A stretch of DNA of 14,703 nt, from NCBI GenBank assembly GCA_002383325.1, contig DFYJ01000060.1, positions 6,972 to 21,674 of the forward strand, written 5' to 3'. A model generated the notes under the pieces. That model ran no database searches. It was not told the DNA's origin and worked only from the letters and a program-made list of their open reading frames with translations. Source of the stretch: Candidatus Aminicenantes bacterium UBA4085 (GTDB lineage: Bacteria > Acidobacteriota > Aminicenantia > Aminicenantales > UBA4085). Of this stretch, positions 1 through 7,941 are shown piece by piece; position 1 is the stretch's first letter; every line of letters starts with the position of its first letter. A program made the translations under genes and the position numbers.

Positions 1-1920
1 GGCCTGCGGGCCCTCCTTCGATCGCCGGCCGGGACGATCGCCGGGATCGCCGTCGCGGCCGTCGCGCTGTTCGGACTGCTGGCCTTCGGCCGCAGGCTTC
101 TGGGCCCGCCGGCCTCCTTCGAAAACCTGATCACGGTCGCCCCCTTCGAATACAAGACGCAGGACCTTCCCGCCCGCCTTATCGAGTTCGCGCTCGACCG
201 CTCCCTGGCCGCCTCGACCCGCATACCGGTCCTCAGCGGTGACGGACGCGATCTGGCCGGAGGCGCCGAGGGCCTCCGGGCCCGCAAGCCCCTGGCCAGG
301 ATCTCGGGGACCGTCGTCCCGACCCTGACTGGATTCGACGTCGACGTGACGCTGGTCCACAAGGGCGTTAAGAGCCGCCGGGTCTTCCCCTGCAAGGGCA
401 GCCTCGATCTGATCTCGAGCCGGATCGACGAGATTCTGGCCTTCCTCAAGTCCCGGACCGCCGGGGACATCGGCCCGATCGAAGGCGGCCGGACCTTCGC
501 CTCCATCTGCACCTCCAACTGGGACGCCCTGAGCCATTTTCTCAAGGCCCGGGCCGCCTGGGACAAGCTCGACGCCAAGACGGCCGCGGCCGAGTTCAAG
601 ACGGCCCTCGAATACGACCCGGATTTCGCCCTGGCTCGCCTCAAGGCCGCCGAGGTGGACTTCTTCCAGGACGACCGCGAGGTGGCCCGGGTCAAGGCCG
701 CCGCGGCTTTGGCCTCCGGCGAGCGGCTGATCGGCTACGACACCCTCCGGCTCAAGGCCCTGCTGGCCCGGATCGAATCCAGGCCGGCCGAGGAGCGGGG
801 CTTCCTGATGCAGCTGATGGAAGCCTTCCCCCGCAACCGCGAGTACCTTTACGAGTTCGCCGAGTCTTACTTCCATACCGGGGACGGGGCCGAGGCCATT
901 CCCTACTACACCAAGGCCCTGGACCTGGACGAGACCTACGCCCTGGCCCACAACCACATCGCCTTCTGCTACGCCTGGACCGGGAATCACGCCAAGGCCG
1001 AGGAGCATTTCCGCCGCTACGTCGAGCTGGACAAGACCGCCAACTCCTTCGATTCCATGGCCTCCGGCTTCATGTTCGCGGGCCGTTACGCCGAGGCCCT
1101 GGCTGCGCTCGACCAGGGTAAAGCGCTCGACTCCGGCCTCTACTACCTCTACTCCAACTATGCCACCAACTTCGCCCTGACCGGAGCCCTGGACAAAGCC
1201 GAGGAAAGCCTGCGCCGGGAAGCCGATAACGCGACCGGCGAATCCTCCCGCTTCGACATTCAGTTCGACCGGGCCCACATCGCCGTCCTGCAGGGCGAGG
1301 CGGCCCGGGGCGAGGAGCTCTTGCGGCCCGTCCTGGAGTTCTACGGCGGATCGGCCTTCGCCGGGCGGCTGGACGAATCGCCCGTCCGACCGATCTGGCT
1401 TTCGGGCTGCCTGGCCGCGCAGCGGAGCGACAGGGGCCGCCTCCGCTCGGCGATCGCCGACCTGACCCGCAGGGCCGAAGCCAAGAGCTTGAACGCCGCC
1501 AACTACTTTCCGGTCCTCAAGTTCCTGGTCCACCTGAGGGCCCTGGAAGCCCGCCTGGCCAAGGACCGGGAAGGCGTCCTGCGCGAGGTCGAGGAAGCCC
1601 AGCGCTTCGAGTCCAAGATGGGCTACTGGACTTCGCCTTTCGACCGGGCCTATTTTCTGGACGAGTACGCCCGCCTCATTCTGGAGATCGATCCGGCCTC
1701 GGCCAAGCCCAAGGAGATCCTGAGCGGGGTCTTGGCCTACAACGCCAGCTACCCTCCGGCCCTGCTGCGGATGGCCCGCCTGCTGAAGGCCGAGGGGGAC
1801 GCGGAAGGAGCCAAGCGCCTTCACGGCCGGGCCAGCGCCGTCCTGACCGGAGCGGTCGCCGGATCCCTCCTGGCCAAGGAGCTGGCCGCCGTCGGAGCGC
1901 TTCTAGGAGTCCGTCCATGA
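1..1920 (+). CDS. TPR signalling protein with transmembrane segment (5'-partial), probably the C-terminal part of a Ser/Thr kinase or CadC/TolB-like sensor
   Basis: The frame is open from the first base, so the start lies outside the window; 639 codons are visible. Visible residues 11-30 form one hydrophobic transmembrane helix followed by arginines. Residues of about 42-110 (starting FENLITVAPF) resemble the TolB-like/cyclase-associated domain that follows the membrane helix in many TPR signalling proteins. From about residue 170 to the C-terminus there are helical tetratricopeptide units, clearest around 294-405 (for example AEAIPYYTKALDLD and AKAEEHFRRYVELD). Proteins of this layout usually have an N-terminal kinase or winged-helix domain inside the cell and TPRs outside; that part cannot be seen here, so the kinase assignment is inference. 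The gene overlaps the following FHA-cyclase gene by 4 bp (ATGA), so the two are translationally coupled, and an FHA domain downstream fits phospho-threonine signalling. An internal ATG at codon 284 and other internal starts are less likely than continuation past the edge. Confidence 0.8.
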   Translation, partial: GLRALLRSPAGTIAGIAVAAVALFGLLAFGRRLLGPPASFENLITVAPFEYKTQDLPARLIEFALDRSLAASTRIPVLSGDGRDLAGGAEGLRARKPLARISGTVVPTLTGFDVDVTLVHKGVKSRRVFPCKGSLDLISSRIDEILAFLKSRTAGDIGPIEGGRTFASICTSNWDALSHFLKARAAWDKLDAKTAAAEFKTALEYDPDFALARLKAAEVDFFQDDREVARVKAAAALASGERLIGYDTLRLKALLARIESRPAEERGFLMQLMEAFPRNREYLYEFAESYFHTGDGAEAIPYYTKALDLDETYALAHNHIAFCYAWTGNHAKAEEHFRRYVELDKTANSFDSMASGFMFAGRYAEALAALDQGKALDSGLYYLYSNYATNFALTGALDKAEESLRREADNATGESSRFDIQFDRAHIAVLQGEAARGEELLRPVLEFYGGSAFAGRLDESPVRPIWLSGCLAAQRSDRGRLRSAIADLTRRAEAKSLNAANYFPVLKFLVHLRALEARLAKDREGVLREVEEAQRFESKMGYWTSPFDRAYFLDEYARLILEIDPASAKPKEILSGVLAYNASYPPALLRMARLLKAEGDAEGAKRLHGRASAVLTGAVAGSLLAKELAAVGALLGVRP

Positions 1921-2858
1921 ATCCATCCCTGCACCTCGAGATCTCCGGCCGCGAACCCGTCATCTACGAGGTCGGCAACACCACCGGAATCGGGAGGGCC
2001 TCCTCCAACCAGATCTGCATCAAGGAAGACGCCGCCGCCTCACGCCAGCACGCCCTGATCCGCCGCCAGGGGGAGCAGGAGTACTACCTCATCGACATGG
2101 GCTCGGCCAACGGCACCCTGCTCAACTCCAAGCTCATCATCGGCCCGACCCTGCTGCGCAACAACGACCTCATCCAGGCCGGCGAAACCATCTTCCGCTT
2201 CGAGCTCCCCGGGCCCTCGCCCGAGGAAGTCGCCAAGCTCAGCCAGACGATGTGCGAGAAGACCCAGATGGCCGTCCACCTGAAGACCATGGTCATCCTG
2301 GTCTGCGACATCCGCAACTTCACCCGCATCGGCGAGCTTCTGACCCCGGATATGCTGGCCCGCTTCCTGGGTTCCTGGTTCCGCCAGACCCAGGAGATCA
2401 TCGCCGCCCAGGGCGGGGTGGTGGACAAGTACATCGGTGATGCCGTGATGGCCTACTGGCCGGTCTCCTCCCAGGTCCCGACGGAAGCAGCCGAGAACGC
2501 GGTCAACGCCGCCTTGAGGATCCAGGCTCTGGCCCAGACGACGACCCTGCCGGAAGGCACCGACTTTCCCTTCGCTGTGGGAGTGGGCATCAACCAGGGC
2601 CTGGTCTCCAGCAGCAACGTCGGGCAGTCCCAGCGCGACATGACCATCATGGGCGACGCCGTGACCCTGGCCTTCCGGCTGGAATCGGCCTGCAAGGTCA
2701 AAGCCATGCCCATCGTCGTCGGGACGGACATCCACCGCGTGCTGGGAGACAAGTTCAAGTTCATCGCCCTCGGCCAAGTCAAGCTCAAAGGCAAGACGAC
2801 CAGCCCGGAGGCCTTCGGACTGCGGGTTGAGAACGAAGCGGGACATAAAGCCGGTTGA
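1917..2858 (+). CDS. FHA domain - class III adenylyl cyclase
   Basis: This 313-residue soluble protein should make cAMP (or cGMP) under control of a phosphopeptide-binding domain. Residues of about 20-95 are a forkhead-associated domain: GIGR (24-27), SRQH (42-45) and SANGT (63-67) are the phospho-Thr-contacting signatures. Residues of about 125-300 are a class III nucleotide cyclase domain. The two metal-binding aspartates are D131 (in CDIRNFT) and D175 (in KYIGDAV). K171 and T243 occupy the base-selecting positions and give the Lys/Thr pair typical of class IIIb adenylyl cyclases. R254 is the transition-state arginine, but the usual partner Asn (GDAVN) is Thr (GDAVT, T250), which could lower activity. 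The start ATG overlaps the stop of the upstream TPR/membrane gene by 4 bp, implying one operon. cAMP as product is inferred from the Lys/Thr pair. Confidence 0.92.
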   Translation: MNPSLHLEISGREPVIYEVGNTTGIGRASSNQICIKEDAAASRQHALIRRQGEQEYYLIDMGSANGTLLNSKLIIGPTLLRNNDLIQAGETIFRFELPGPSPEEVAKLSQTMCEKTQMAVHLKTMVILVCDIRNFTRIGELLTPDMLARFLGSWFRQTQEIIAAQGGVVDKYIGDAVMAYWPVSSQVPTEAAENAVNAALRIQALAQTTTLPEGTDFPFAVGVGINQGLVSSSNVGQSQRDMTIMGDAVTLAFRLESACKVKAMPIVVGTDIHRVLGDKFKFIALGQVKLKGKTTSPEAFGLRVENEAGHKAG

Positions 2859-2936
2859 GGTCCCGCCCGCTCCGTCGGGGCGGACAGGCCGGGCCGACGC
2901 GGCGCCCCCGAAGTCGGCAAGGGAGAGAATGCCAAG

Positions 2937-3533
2937 ATGCGCCAGATCATGTTTTTGCTTCGAACAGCGGCCGTCGTTCTCACGCTGACCGCCTCGCTGG
3001 CCGCGGCGTCCTCCCCTGCCGCGGCCGAAAGCCAGGCCTCCGATGCCCGCCTGTCGGCCATCCGGGAGCATGCAGCCAAAGTCCAGGCCCTCATCGCCGA
3101 GGCGGACAAGGAAGCGGAAGGCGGCGGCATGCCGGGCTTCTACTGCACCGAGGTCTTCGTCAACAGCCGCAACGGATCCTGGCGGGCGGTCGGGAACTAC
3201 TACCAGAAGATCGCCTTCTGGCATACCGACCAGCCGGAATTCGCCGGGGAAGGCAAGCCGGAAGCCTCCGTCCTGGCCAAGGTTGAGATTCAGGATGGCG
3301 CGGCCATCCGGACATCCTACCGGGACTATCTCTTCCGGGACGGCCGCCTGGTCTTCGCTTACATCAAGGAAAAATCGGGCGACGGCCCGTTCGAGGAGCG
3401 CCGCTACTACTATGACGGCGGGAAGCTTTTCCGCGTCCAGATCGGCAAGGACGTCAAGGAACAGGCGCCCGACGCCGAAGTCGTGCGCGAGGCAGCCGCT
3501 CTGCAGGCCCGCTTCCTGGCCCTTTACCGCTGA
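2937..3533 (+). CDS. Exported protein of unknown function
   Basis: This 198-residue protein is not one I recognise. Residues 1-30 form a classical Sec signal peptide: basic start (MRQIMFLLR), hydrophobic core, and an Ala-rich end with a likely cut after SSPAAA. The mature part starts with a charged helix (about 35-62) and continues with alternating beta-like, aromatic-rich stretches (NYYQKIAFWH, RDYLFRDGRLVFAYIKEK, RYYYDGGKLF). These look like repeated antiparallel hairpins, as in small periplasmic or surface beta proteins. No catalytic motif or cysteine cluster is visible; there is one Cys (70). The start was chosen because GGGAGAG at 2921-2927 lies at ribosome-binding distance and gives an intact signal peptide. 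It follows the cyclase gene by 78 bp on the same strand and could be its co-transcribed periplasmic partner, which is inference. It converges on the alpha-galactosidase frame with a 13-bp gap. Confidence 0.85.
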   Translation: MRQIMFLLRTAAVVLTLTASLAAASSPAAAESQASDARLSAIREHAAKVQALIAEADKEAEGGGMPGFYCTEVFVNSRNGSWRAVGNYYQKIAFWHTDQPEFAGEGKPEASVLAKVEIQDGAAIRTSYRDYLFRDGRLVFAYIKEKSGDGPFEERRYYYDGGKLFRVQIGKDVKEQAPDAEVVREAAALQARFLALYR

Positions 3534-3546
3534 CGGGGGGGGCGGA

Positions 3547-4527
3547 TCACCGCAAGCGGCGGTATTTGATCAGGAGCGAGCCCCTCGCTTCAGCGATCTT
3601 GATGTCGACGCCCTCCGCAAGCTCGCCCCCCTTCTTGATCAGCATCAGTCCATAATCCTCGTAGGAGATCTCGTAGTCCGCTGCGGCGTCGAGTCCGTGC
3701 AGATTCGCGCGGATCGCCGCTGCCGGCGCCTTGTCCCGCCGGAAGGCCAGGACGATGCCGTCCCCTTCCTCAGGGCGGTTCCACTGGAACGCGGCCCGGG
3801 CGTCGTCGGATGTGGAGTATTCCGTCAGGGGGTAGAAGTCCGCGGAGAAATACGGGCGTAGGCGCCGGAACTCGGCGATGTCCTCGCGGGCCAGGGCGGC
3901 CGAGAATGTCGGCTTGTTGGGGGCGCCGTTGATCTCCCAGGCCAGGACGACGGCGCCGCCGGACATGGCGCTGCGTGAGGCGTACCGGCTGGGATCGTTG
4001 TTCCCGGTCCCGCTGAACGGGAGGTAGAGCTGGAGCCCGTAAGTGTGGCCCTGCTCCCCGTTCGGCTCGCAGGGCTCGGAGTCGGTCCGCCAGAGAGGGA
4101 TGCTGCGGCCGATCGTCTCGAGATCTAGCCGGCGGCCGCCCCCGGCGCAATTATCGATCAGCAGCCCGGGGACCTTGGCCAGGAGGGCGTCCCAATAGGC
4201 ATAGAGCCCCTCGACGTGCTTCATCTCCGAGATCCCGATCCGGTCCGGCGCATCCATGGTCCGCCAGTAGACCGCCGCGTTGAAGTTGATATCCTGGCGG
4301 TAGATGGTCACGCCCGAGGCCAGGAGAAGACCCGAGACATGATCGATCAGCCAGCCCAGGGCTTCGGGGTTGCCCAGGTTCAACAGTCGGTCGGGGACAT
4401 CCGGAAGGCGGGTCAGCCACTCCGGATGCTCCCGGTCGAGCCAGGTGCCTTCGTAGACGCGCTCGGGCTCGAACCACAGGACGAAGCGCTTGCCCCGTCG
4501 CCAGGCCTCATCCCCGATCGGCTTCAA
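3547..4527 (-). CDS. Alpha-galactosidase, C-terminal catalytic fragment (after the in-frame TAA)
   Basis: The frame continues directly from the TAA; the first usable start codon is a TTG at 4527, leaving 31 conserved codons untranslated between the stop and that start. The 326-residue piece has the catalytic nucleophile (YRQDIN, D79 of the piece), the acid/base region (LWRTD, D149) and the C-terminal beta domain. It has no signal peptide and no convincing ribosome-binding site, so independent translation into a working enzyme is unlikely. It ends with TGA 13 bp from the stop of the convergent exported-protein gene. Confidence 0.7.
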   Translation of the reverse strand: MKPIGDEAWRRGKRFVLWFEPERVYEGTWLDREHPEWLTRLPDVPDRLLNLGNPEALGWLIDHVSGLLLASGVTIYRQDINFNAAVYWRTMDAPDRIGISEMKHVEGLYAYWDALLAKVPGLLIDNCAGGGRRLDLETIGRSIPLWRTDSEPCEPNGEQGHTYGLQLYLPFSGTGNNDPSRYASRSAMSGGAVVLAWEINGAPNKPTFSAALAREDIAEFRRLRPYFSADFYPLTEYSTSDDARAAFQWNRPEEGDGIVLAFRRDKAPAAAIRANLHGLDAAADYEISYEDYGLMLIKKGGELAEGVDIKIAEARGSLLIKYRRLR

Positions 4528-4620
4528 GCCGCGGGGAAAGCGCGTCGCATCGGGGCGCCAGGTTCCGACGCCGTCCCACCAGAACGTGGAGGCGTTCTCG
4601 TACCAGCCGGCGTCGATCCA

Positions 4621-5583
4621 TTAGGCGTCGGGATCCAAGCCGAACTGGGCCAGCCGCTCGATCATGGACAGAACCCGGATCTCGGTGGCGCAGGTGTATT
4701 CGTTGCAGGGGGCGGGCCCGCCGAATCCAACACCGTGCGAGATCGGCGGCACCACCAGTTGGCCGTCCGGGCGGGGCGAGTGATGCGCCAGGACGAAGCG
4801 GCGGAAGAGATTGTGCCCGTCGAATCGATCGGAGCCCTGCCAGAAAAGGAGGGCGAAGGAGGGGCCGCGGACCTCCTCCCCGGGATGGAGCCGGAAATGC
4901 GTCTTCTCCATCCCGACCTCAAGGCTGACGGCGCGATCGGCAGGCTTCTTGACAACAGCCCGCCAGCGGCCGGTCCAGCCCACGGCCACCATGATCCCCT
5001 TTCCCGGTCCGGCAATGTTGAAAAACGGCAGGGCCGTGTCGGACGGCCGGCCTCCCTTGGGCCCGAAGGCGACTTCCGATCCTTGGGAGAGGACGTCGGC
5101 GATCGGCGCGAAATCGGTCCGGGCGGCGTCGCTGCCGAGAGCGTGGTGGAGAGTGGCCGGTCCCTCGGGACGATCCTCGAACAGAAGCGATGAGATCAGG
5201 ACATCGCGCAGAATCGGCGTGTCGGCCCGCCCCTCGTTCTTGAACCGGACGACCCACTCGACGGCCGGGAAATCCGCGGTGAGCGTATAGACCACGGTCA
5301 CCCGAAGCTTGGTCATCGGGTCGGAGTAGACAACCGTCTTCAGCGTCTTGCTTCCGATCGTTTCGTTCTTCGAGCTGACGCGCCATCTTCCGAGAAGCGA
5401 CACCGATGGTCGATCGCCATAGATGAAGGAGAACGGCGGCGCGGCGGTCCGCTCGACGTGGGCAGCCGCGAACCGGGCCAGGCTGTCCTTGTCATGCGCC
5501 GCCGCGGGGTTAAATTCGGACGCAGCCGCTGATGCCGTCAGGACCATCACGGCGGCCGAAATCAGTCCGATCTTTTTCCTCAT
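4621..5583 (-). CDS. Alpha-galactosidase, N-terminal fragment (up to the in-frame TAA)
   Basis: This 320-residue piece holds the signal peptide (about 1-22), the beta-sandwich domain typical of GH36 enzymes (about 25-260) and the first strand of the catalytic barrel. It ends abruptly at GLDPDA, before any catalytic residue. A purine-rich Shine-Dalgarno stretch (the complement of the pyrimidine run at 5584-5614, with GGAG/AGGAG elements) supports the start at 5583. If translated only to the TAA, the product would have no catalytic site and would likely misfold, so this is better seen as the 5' part of the interrupted gene. Confidence 0.75.
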   Translation of the reverse strand: MRKKIGLISAAVMVLTASAAASEFNPAAAHDKDSLARFAAAHVERTAAPPFSFIYGDRPSVSLLGRWRVSSKNETIGSKTLKTVVYSDPMTKLRVTVVYTLTADFPAVEWVVRFKNEGRADTPILRDVLISSLLFEDRPEGPATLHHALGSDAARTDFAPIADVLSQGSEVAFGPKGGRPSDTALPFFNIAGPGKGIMVAVGWTGRWRAVVKKPADRAVSLEVGMEKTHFRLHPGEEVRGPSFALLFWQGSDRFDGHNLFRRFVLAHHSPRPDGQLVVPPISHGVGFGGPAPCNEYTCATEIRVLSMIERLAQFGLDPDA

Positions 5584-5729
5584 GGTCCTTCTCCCCTTCC
5601 TCTCCTCTTCTCCAACCCTCCCATCCCGTGACGAGTTCCCTTATACACCACCTGGATCGAAAGATGAATCCGTTCGCGTCAGCCGCAAACGCCAAAGACA
5701 TCCGCGGCTTGGCTGCCACACTCGGATCG

Positions 5730-5759
5730 TTGACAGCTTTCCAAGAGCCGAAGTACGAT
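5730..5759 (+). promoter_or_regulatory. Candidate sigma70-like promoter for the alpha/beta hydrolase
   Basis: A perfect TTGACA at 5730-5735 is followed after 18 bp by TACGAT (5754-5759, four of six consensus positions). It lies in the 174-bp divergent gap between the alpha-galactosidase and the hydrolase. If real, transcription would start near 5766, after the first possible ATG (5758), favouring a later start such as the ATG at 5809. The match is by eye only. Confidence 0.35.
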
Positions 5760-6633
5760 GAAAAACATGATTCACCATCGTTGCCGCCGCGGCCGCCTCT
5801 CAGGGCTCATGACGGGAGGACCGGCAGCAAGAACCGCCCTCGCCGGCCTGGCGGCCCTGATTCTGCCGCATGGAAGTTGCCTCCTCCTCAGGCCCGCCTC
5901 CGCTCCGATGCGCGTCGTCCGCTTCGCCCCTGCCGCTGCGCACGCCCCGACCCTGGTTGTTTTCCTGCCGGGCCGGGCCAGCGATCCGGCCGATTTCGGA
6001 ACCGAACGATTTCCGGCTCTAGCCAAGGAAGCGGGCCTCGCGGTCGATATGATCGCCGTGGATGCCCACCTCGGGCATTACCTGAAGCGGACGCTCAATG
6101 TCCGGCTCAAGGTCGATATCATCGATCCGGCCCGCGCCGCCGGCTACAAGGACATCTGGCTCGTCGGCATCTCCATGGGCGGACTCGGCGCTCTCTTGTA
6201 CGCGAGGGAGCATCCGGACGATGTCAACGGATTGGTGCTCCTGGCGCCCTTTCTCGGCGACAGGGCCGTGATCGACGAGATCGGAGCCGCCGGGAGATTG
6301 TCGATGTGGAAGCCGCAAGAGCCGCTTCCGGCGAGCGATTATCAAAGGATGATATGGCTCTTCTTGAAGGATGCTTTGCGTCCCGGGGCGGCCGGGCCCG
6401 ATATCTGGCTCGGCTTCGGCACGGAGGATGCCTTTGCCCGAGCCAATGGACTTTTAGGCCGGGAATTACCCCCCGAGCGCGTCTTCACGGCGCCGGGCGG
6501 CCACCGTTGGGAAACTTGGCGGGGACTTTGGAGGCGAATGTTGGAGCGCGGGATGCTCCCAACGCTCGGCGAGCTCCGCAAAGTGCCCGCCGCGGACACG
6601 GATAAGGCGCCTCGTCGTCGTTCGAACGCCTAA
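5758..6633 (+). CDS. Exported alpha/beta hydrolase (esterase/lipase-like)
   Basis: This 291-residue protein has the serine-hydrolase fold in order: a beta strand ending in an oxyanion region (LVVFLPGR, 66-73), the nucleophile elbow GISMGG (S139), the acid in FGTEDAF (D224) and the histidine in GGHRWETW (H249). A hydrophobic stretch (about 26-45) suggests a signal peptide or membrane anchor; a Cys (41) follows it but the preceding HGS does not fit a good lipobox. Substrate is unknown. The first ATG at 5758 is used here, but the in-frame ATG at 5809 (codon 18) would give a more normal signal peptide and sits downstream of the candidate promoter. Neither start has a strong ribosome-binding site (AGGG 3 nt before the ATG at 5809). 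It is divergent from the alpha-galactosidase, and its TAA overlaps the TAG of the next, convergent gene. The composition is GC-rich like the genes to its left. Confidence 0.85.
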   Translation: MKNMIHHRCRRGRLSGLMTGGPAARTALAGLAALILPHGSCLLLRPASAPMRVVRFAPAAAHAPTLVVFLPGRASDPADFGTERFPALAKEAGLAVDMIAVDAHLGHYLKRTLNVRLKVDIIDPARAAGYKDIWLVGISMGGLGALLYAREHPDDVNGLVLLAPFLGDRAVIDEIGAAGRLSMWKPQEPLPASDYQRMIWLFLKDALRPGAAGPDIWLGFGTEDAFARANGLLGRELPPERVFTAPGGHRWETWRGLWRRMLERGMLPTLGELRKVPAADTDKAPRRRSNA

Positions 6634-7514
6634 GTCTGCTTGGCTTCTTCTTCGGCGCGAACGATTTCGAGTGCCTCTTGTAATGGGCGCGCTACAACAT
6701 GGGAGATCCATTGACCAGGAAGGGCGGCCTTGTCACGAATGGCATCTTGCACGGTCCCAATCTGGACAAAACCGTCTCCGCATTTCGGACAGATGCGACA
6801 GGTCATGAAGCCCATCCCACGGGAGTCCTTCCGGAGGATTTCAACCAGATCTTCCTTGGTTGGGGCCTGTGGGAGTAATTCTCTGATAGTTGAGACGGCG
6901 ATCTGCCCCATGGCCTTCCCGACTTTGGGACCAACATACCTCTCGCATTTCGGGCAAAGCAAGTATCGGTGCTTATCCCTGGCAACAACCATCCATCCGC
7001 CGACCATGACACCGAGAGTCGCGGAGGCAGGTATGTAGATTCGCAAGTCCCGAGTCGGAAATACAAAGGCCGCCCAAACAAACGACAATATGGCGAAACC
7101 TGCGCTTGATACGGCGACGGCTCGCATCACCGGCTTGATATTTGTGACCCTGACGCCCTTGGCTATGGCGCCAAGCACCTTGAAAGCGGTATATCCTCCA
7201 ATCATTCCGCTAATCATAGTCATCACTGAAGTCATGATAAAAGAACCGATACCACCGCCTCCGACGAGTCTAAGGAACTGACCCGATGCGTATGTCGTTC
7301 CCCGTGCTGACTTAAACAGGCCGGCGCCGAGGGTCGACAGAAGGAACATGGAAAGCCCACCCACTATCAAGCAGGCCGCGATCGCGATGGGCACCCCAAC
7401 CATGAGCAGCGTGAGTCGTTGTTTGGGAGTGGAGTTTCCTTTTTCGCTGCCTGCCCTCTTAGCCGCCTCTTGCCCGCGCATCTCTTCTCTATCTTGTTGG
7501 GATGGCCCGCTCAT
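6630..7514 (-). CDS. Membrane protein with C-terminal zinc-ribbon-like cysteines, unknown function
   Basis: This is a 294-residue protein I do not recognise. It has a charged, hydrophilic N-terminus (1-33), then hydrophobic helices at about 35-60, 84-113, 133-152 and 159-178, and a cytosolic-looking tail. The tail has CPKC (187-190) and, after a helical insert, CRICPKC (239-245), which together could bind one zinc ion as a split ribbon. The middle helices are rich in Gly, Ser and Met. The ATG at 7514 was preferred over the upstream in-frame start at 7556 because GGAGAG lies 4 bases before it. Base composition is clearly lower in GC than the genes to the left, and the stop overlaps that of the alpha/beta hydrolase, so this is where accessory-looking DNA begins. 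It lies outside the tRNA-bounded element defined at 7942. A role in membrane-associated sensing or stress is only a guess. Confidence 0.8.
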   Translation of the reverse strand: MSGPSQQDREEMRGQEAAKRAGSEKGNSTPKQRLTLLMVGVPIAIAACLIVGGLSMFLLSTLGAGLFKSARGTTYASGQFLRLVGGGGIGSFIMTSVMTMISGMIGGYTAFKVLGAIAKGVRVTNIKPVMRAVAVSSAGFAILSFVWAAFVFPTRDLRIYIPASATLGVMVGGWMVVARDKHRYLLCPKCERYVGPKVGKAMGQIAVSTIRELLPQAPTKEDLVEILRKDSRGMGFMTCRICPKCGDGFVQIGTVQDAIRDKAALPGQWISHVVARPLQEALEIVRAEEEAKQT

Positions 7515-7941
7515 CTTCTCTCCTTTCGTCCGAACACTGTAGGGACTGTCAAGCAAATCGCAGCGCTATAAAAGGGGGTTCTGATGGATGGGAATTTGCT
7601 TTATCCGGTAGGCTGCGAATCCACGTTCCGACCGATGAACCTCCCCTGTTGGCTATTTCGAAATAATCTCGCGCGGAGATGTCAACACACTCACCACTTC
7701 TCGCCCGCTCGTCCATTTCCCGATAAGCTGAGCTCGCCAGGCTGCTTCTGGCGATGAGACAGTCACCGAATCGACTCATCACCTGTTCGATTCCAGGTCC
7801 ATAGCTTGTGGCAAATTTATGCCGTCGGTGCGTGATTTGCGCCAAATCTGTGACGTAATTATGTCCACTAGGGCGGAATAGGACTGAAACGGATGGAATC
7901 CGTATCGTCCTGATTAGGGATGATTTAGAGCAGGTTATGGA
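7515..7941. other. Gap of 427 bp without a convincing gene
   Basis: A 98-codon minus-strand frame (7549-7845) exists but starts with TTG, has no visible ribosome-binding site, and its product shows no domain or hydrophobic pattern, so I do not call it a gene. The stretch is the flank originally downstream of the tRNA-Arg target. I see no strong hairpin-plus-T-run terminator and no repeat here other than the edge of the 14-bp repeat that starts at 7940. Confidence 0.5.

Larger units (their letters stand above)
3547..5583 (-). pseudogene. Secreted GH36-type alpha-galactosidase interrupted by one in-frame TAA
   Basis: Read on the minus strand, one frame of 678 sense-or-stop codons plus the terminal TGA covers a complete family-36-like alpha-galactosidase, broken only by TAA at 4623-4621 (codon 321). 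Before it: signal peptide (MRKKIGLISAAVMVLTASAA), an N-terminal beta-sandwich domain and the start of the TIM barrel (...GLDPDA). Immediately after, in the same frame, comes WIDAGWYEN; family members usually have YWIDAGWY or similar, so the stop most likely replaced a Tyr codon (TAC/TAT). Downstream, the catalytic set is intact: WFEPERV, the nucleophile in YRQDIN (D431), and the acid/base region RRLDLET...LWRTD (D501). The C-terminal beta domain closes the protein. It would hydrolyse terminal alpha-galactosides outside the cytoplasm. A fresh nonsense mutation, a base-calling error and stop-codon readthrough are all possible. TAA is used as a normal stop elsewhere in the window, which argues against a recoded genome. 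Confidence 0.85.

Noticed and set aside
2040..3224. Long minus-strand frame opposite the cyclase and exported-protein genes
   Set aside because: Product is Gly/Asp/Val-rich low complexity as expected from the complement of GC-rich genes; the plus strand has FHA and cyclase motifs.
4216..5193. Long plus-strand frame opposite the alpha-galactosidase
   Set aside because: Antisense shadow of a GC-rich gene; the minus strand carries the signal peptide and catalytic motifs.
7549..7845. 98-codon minus-strand frame between the membrane gene and the tRNA fragment
   Set aside because: TTG start without a ribosome-binding site, no domain or hydrophobic pattern, and it overlaps the upstream leader of the membrane gene.
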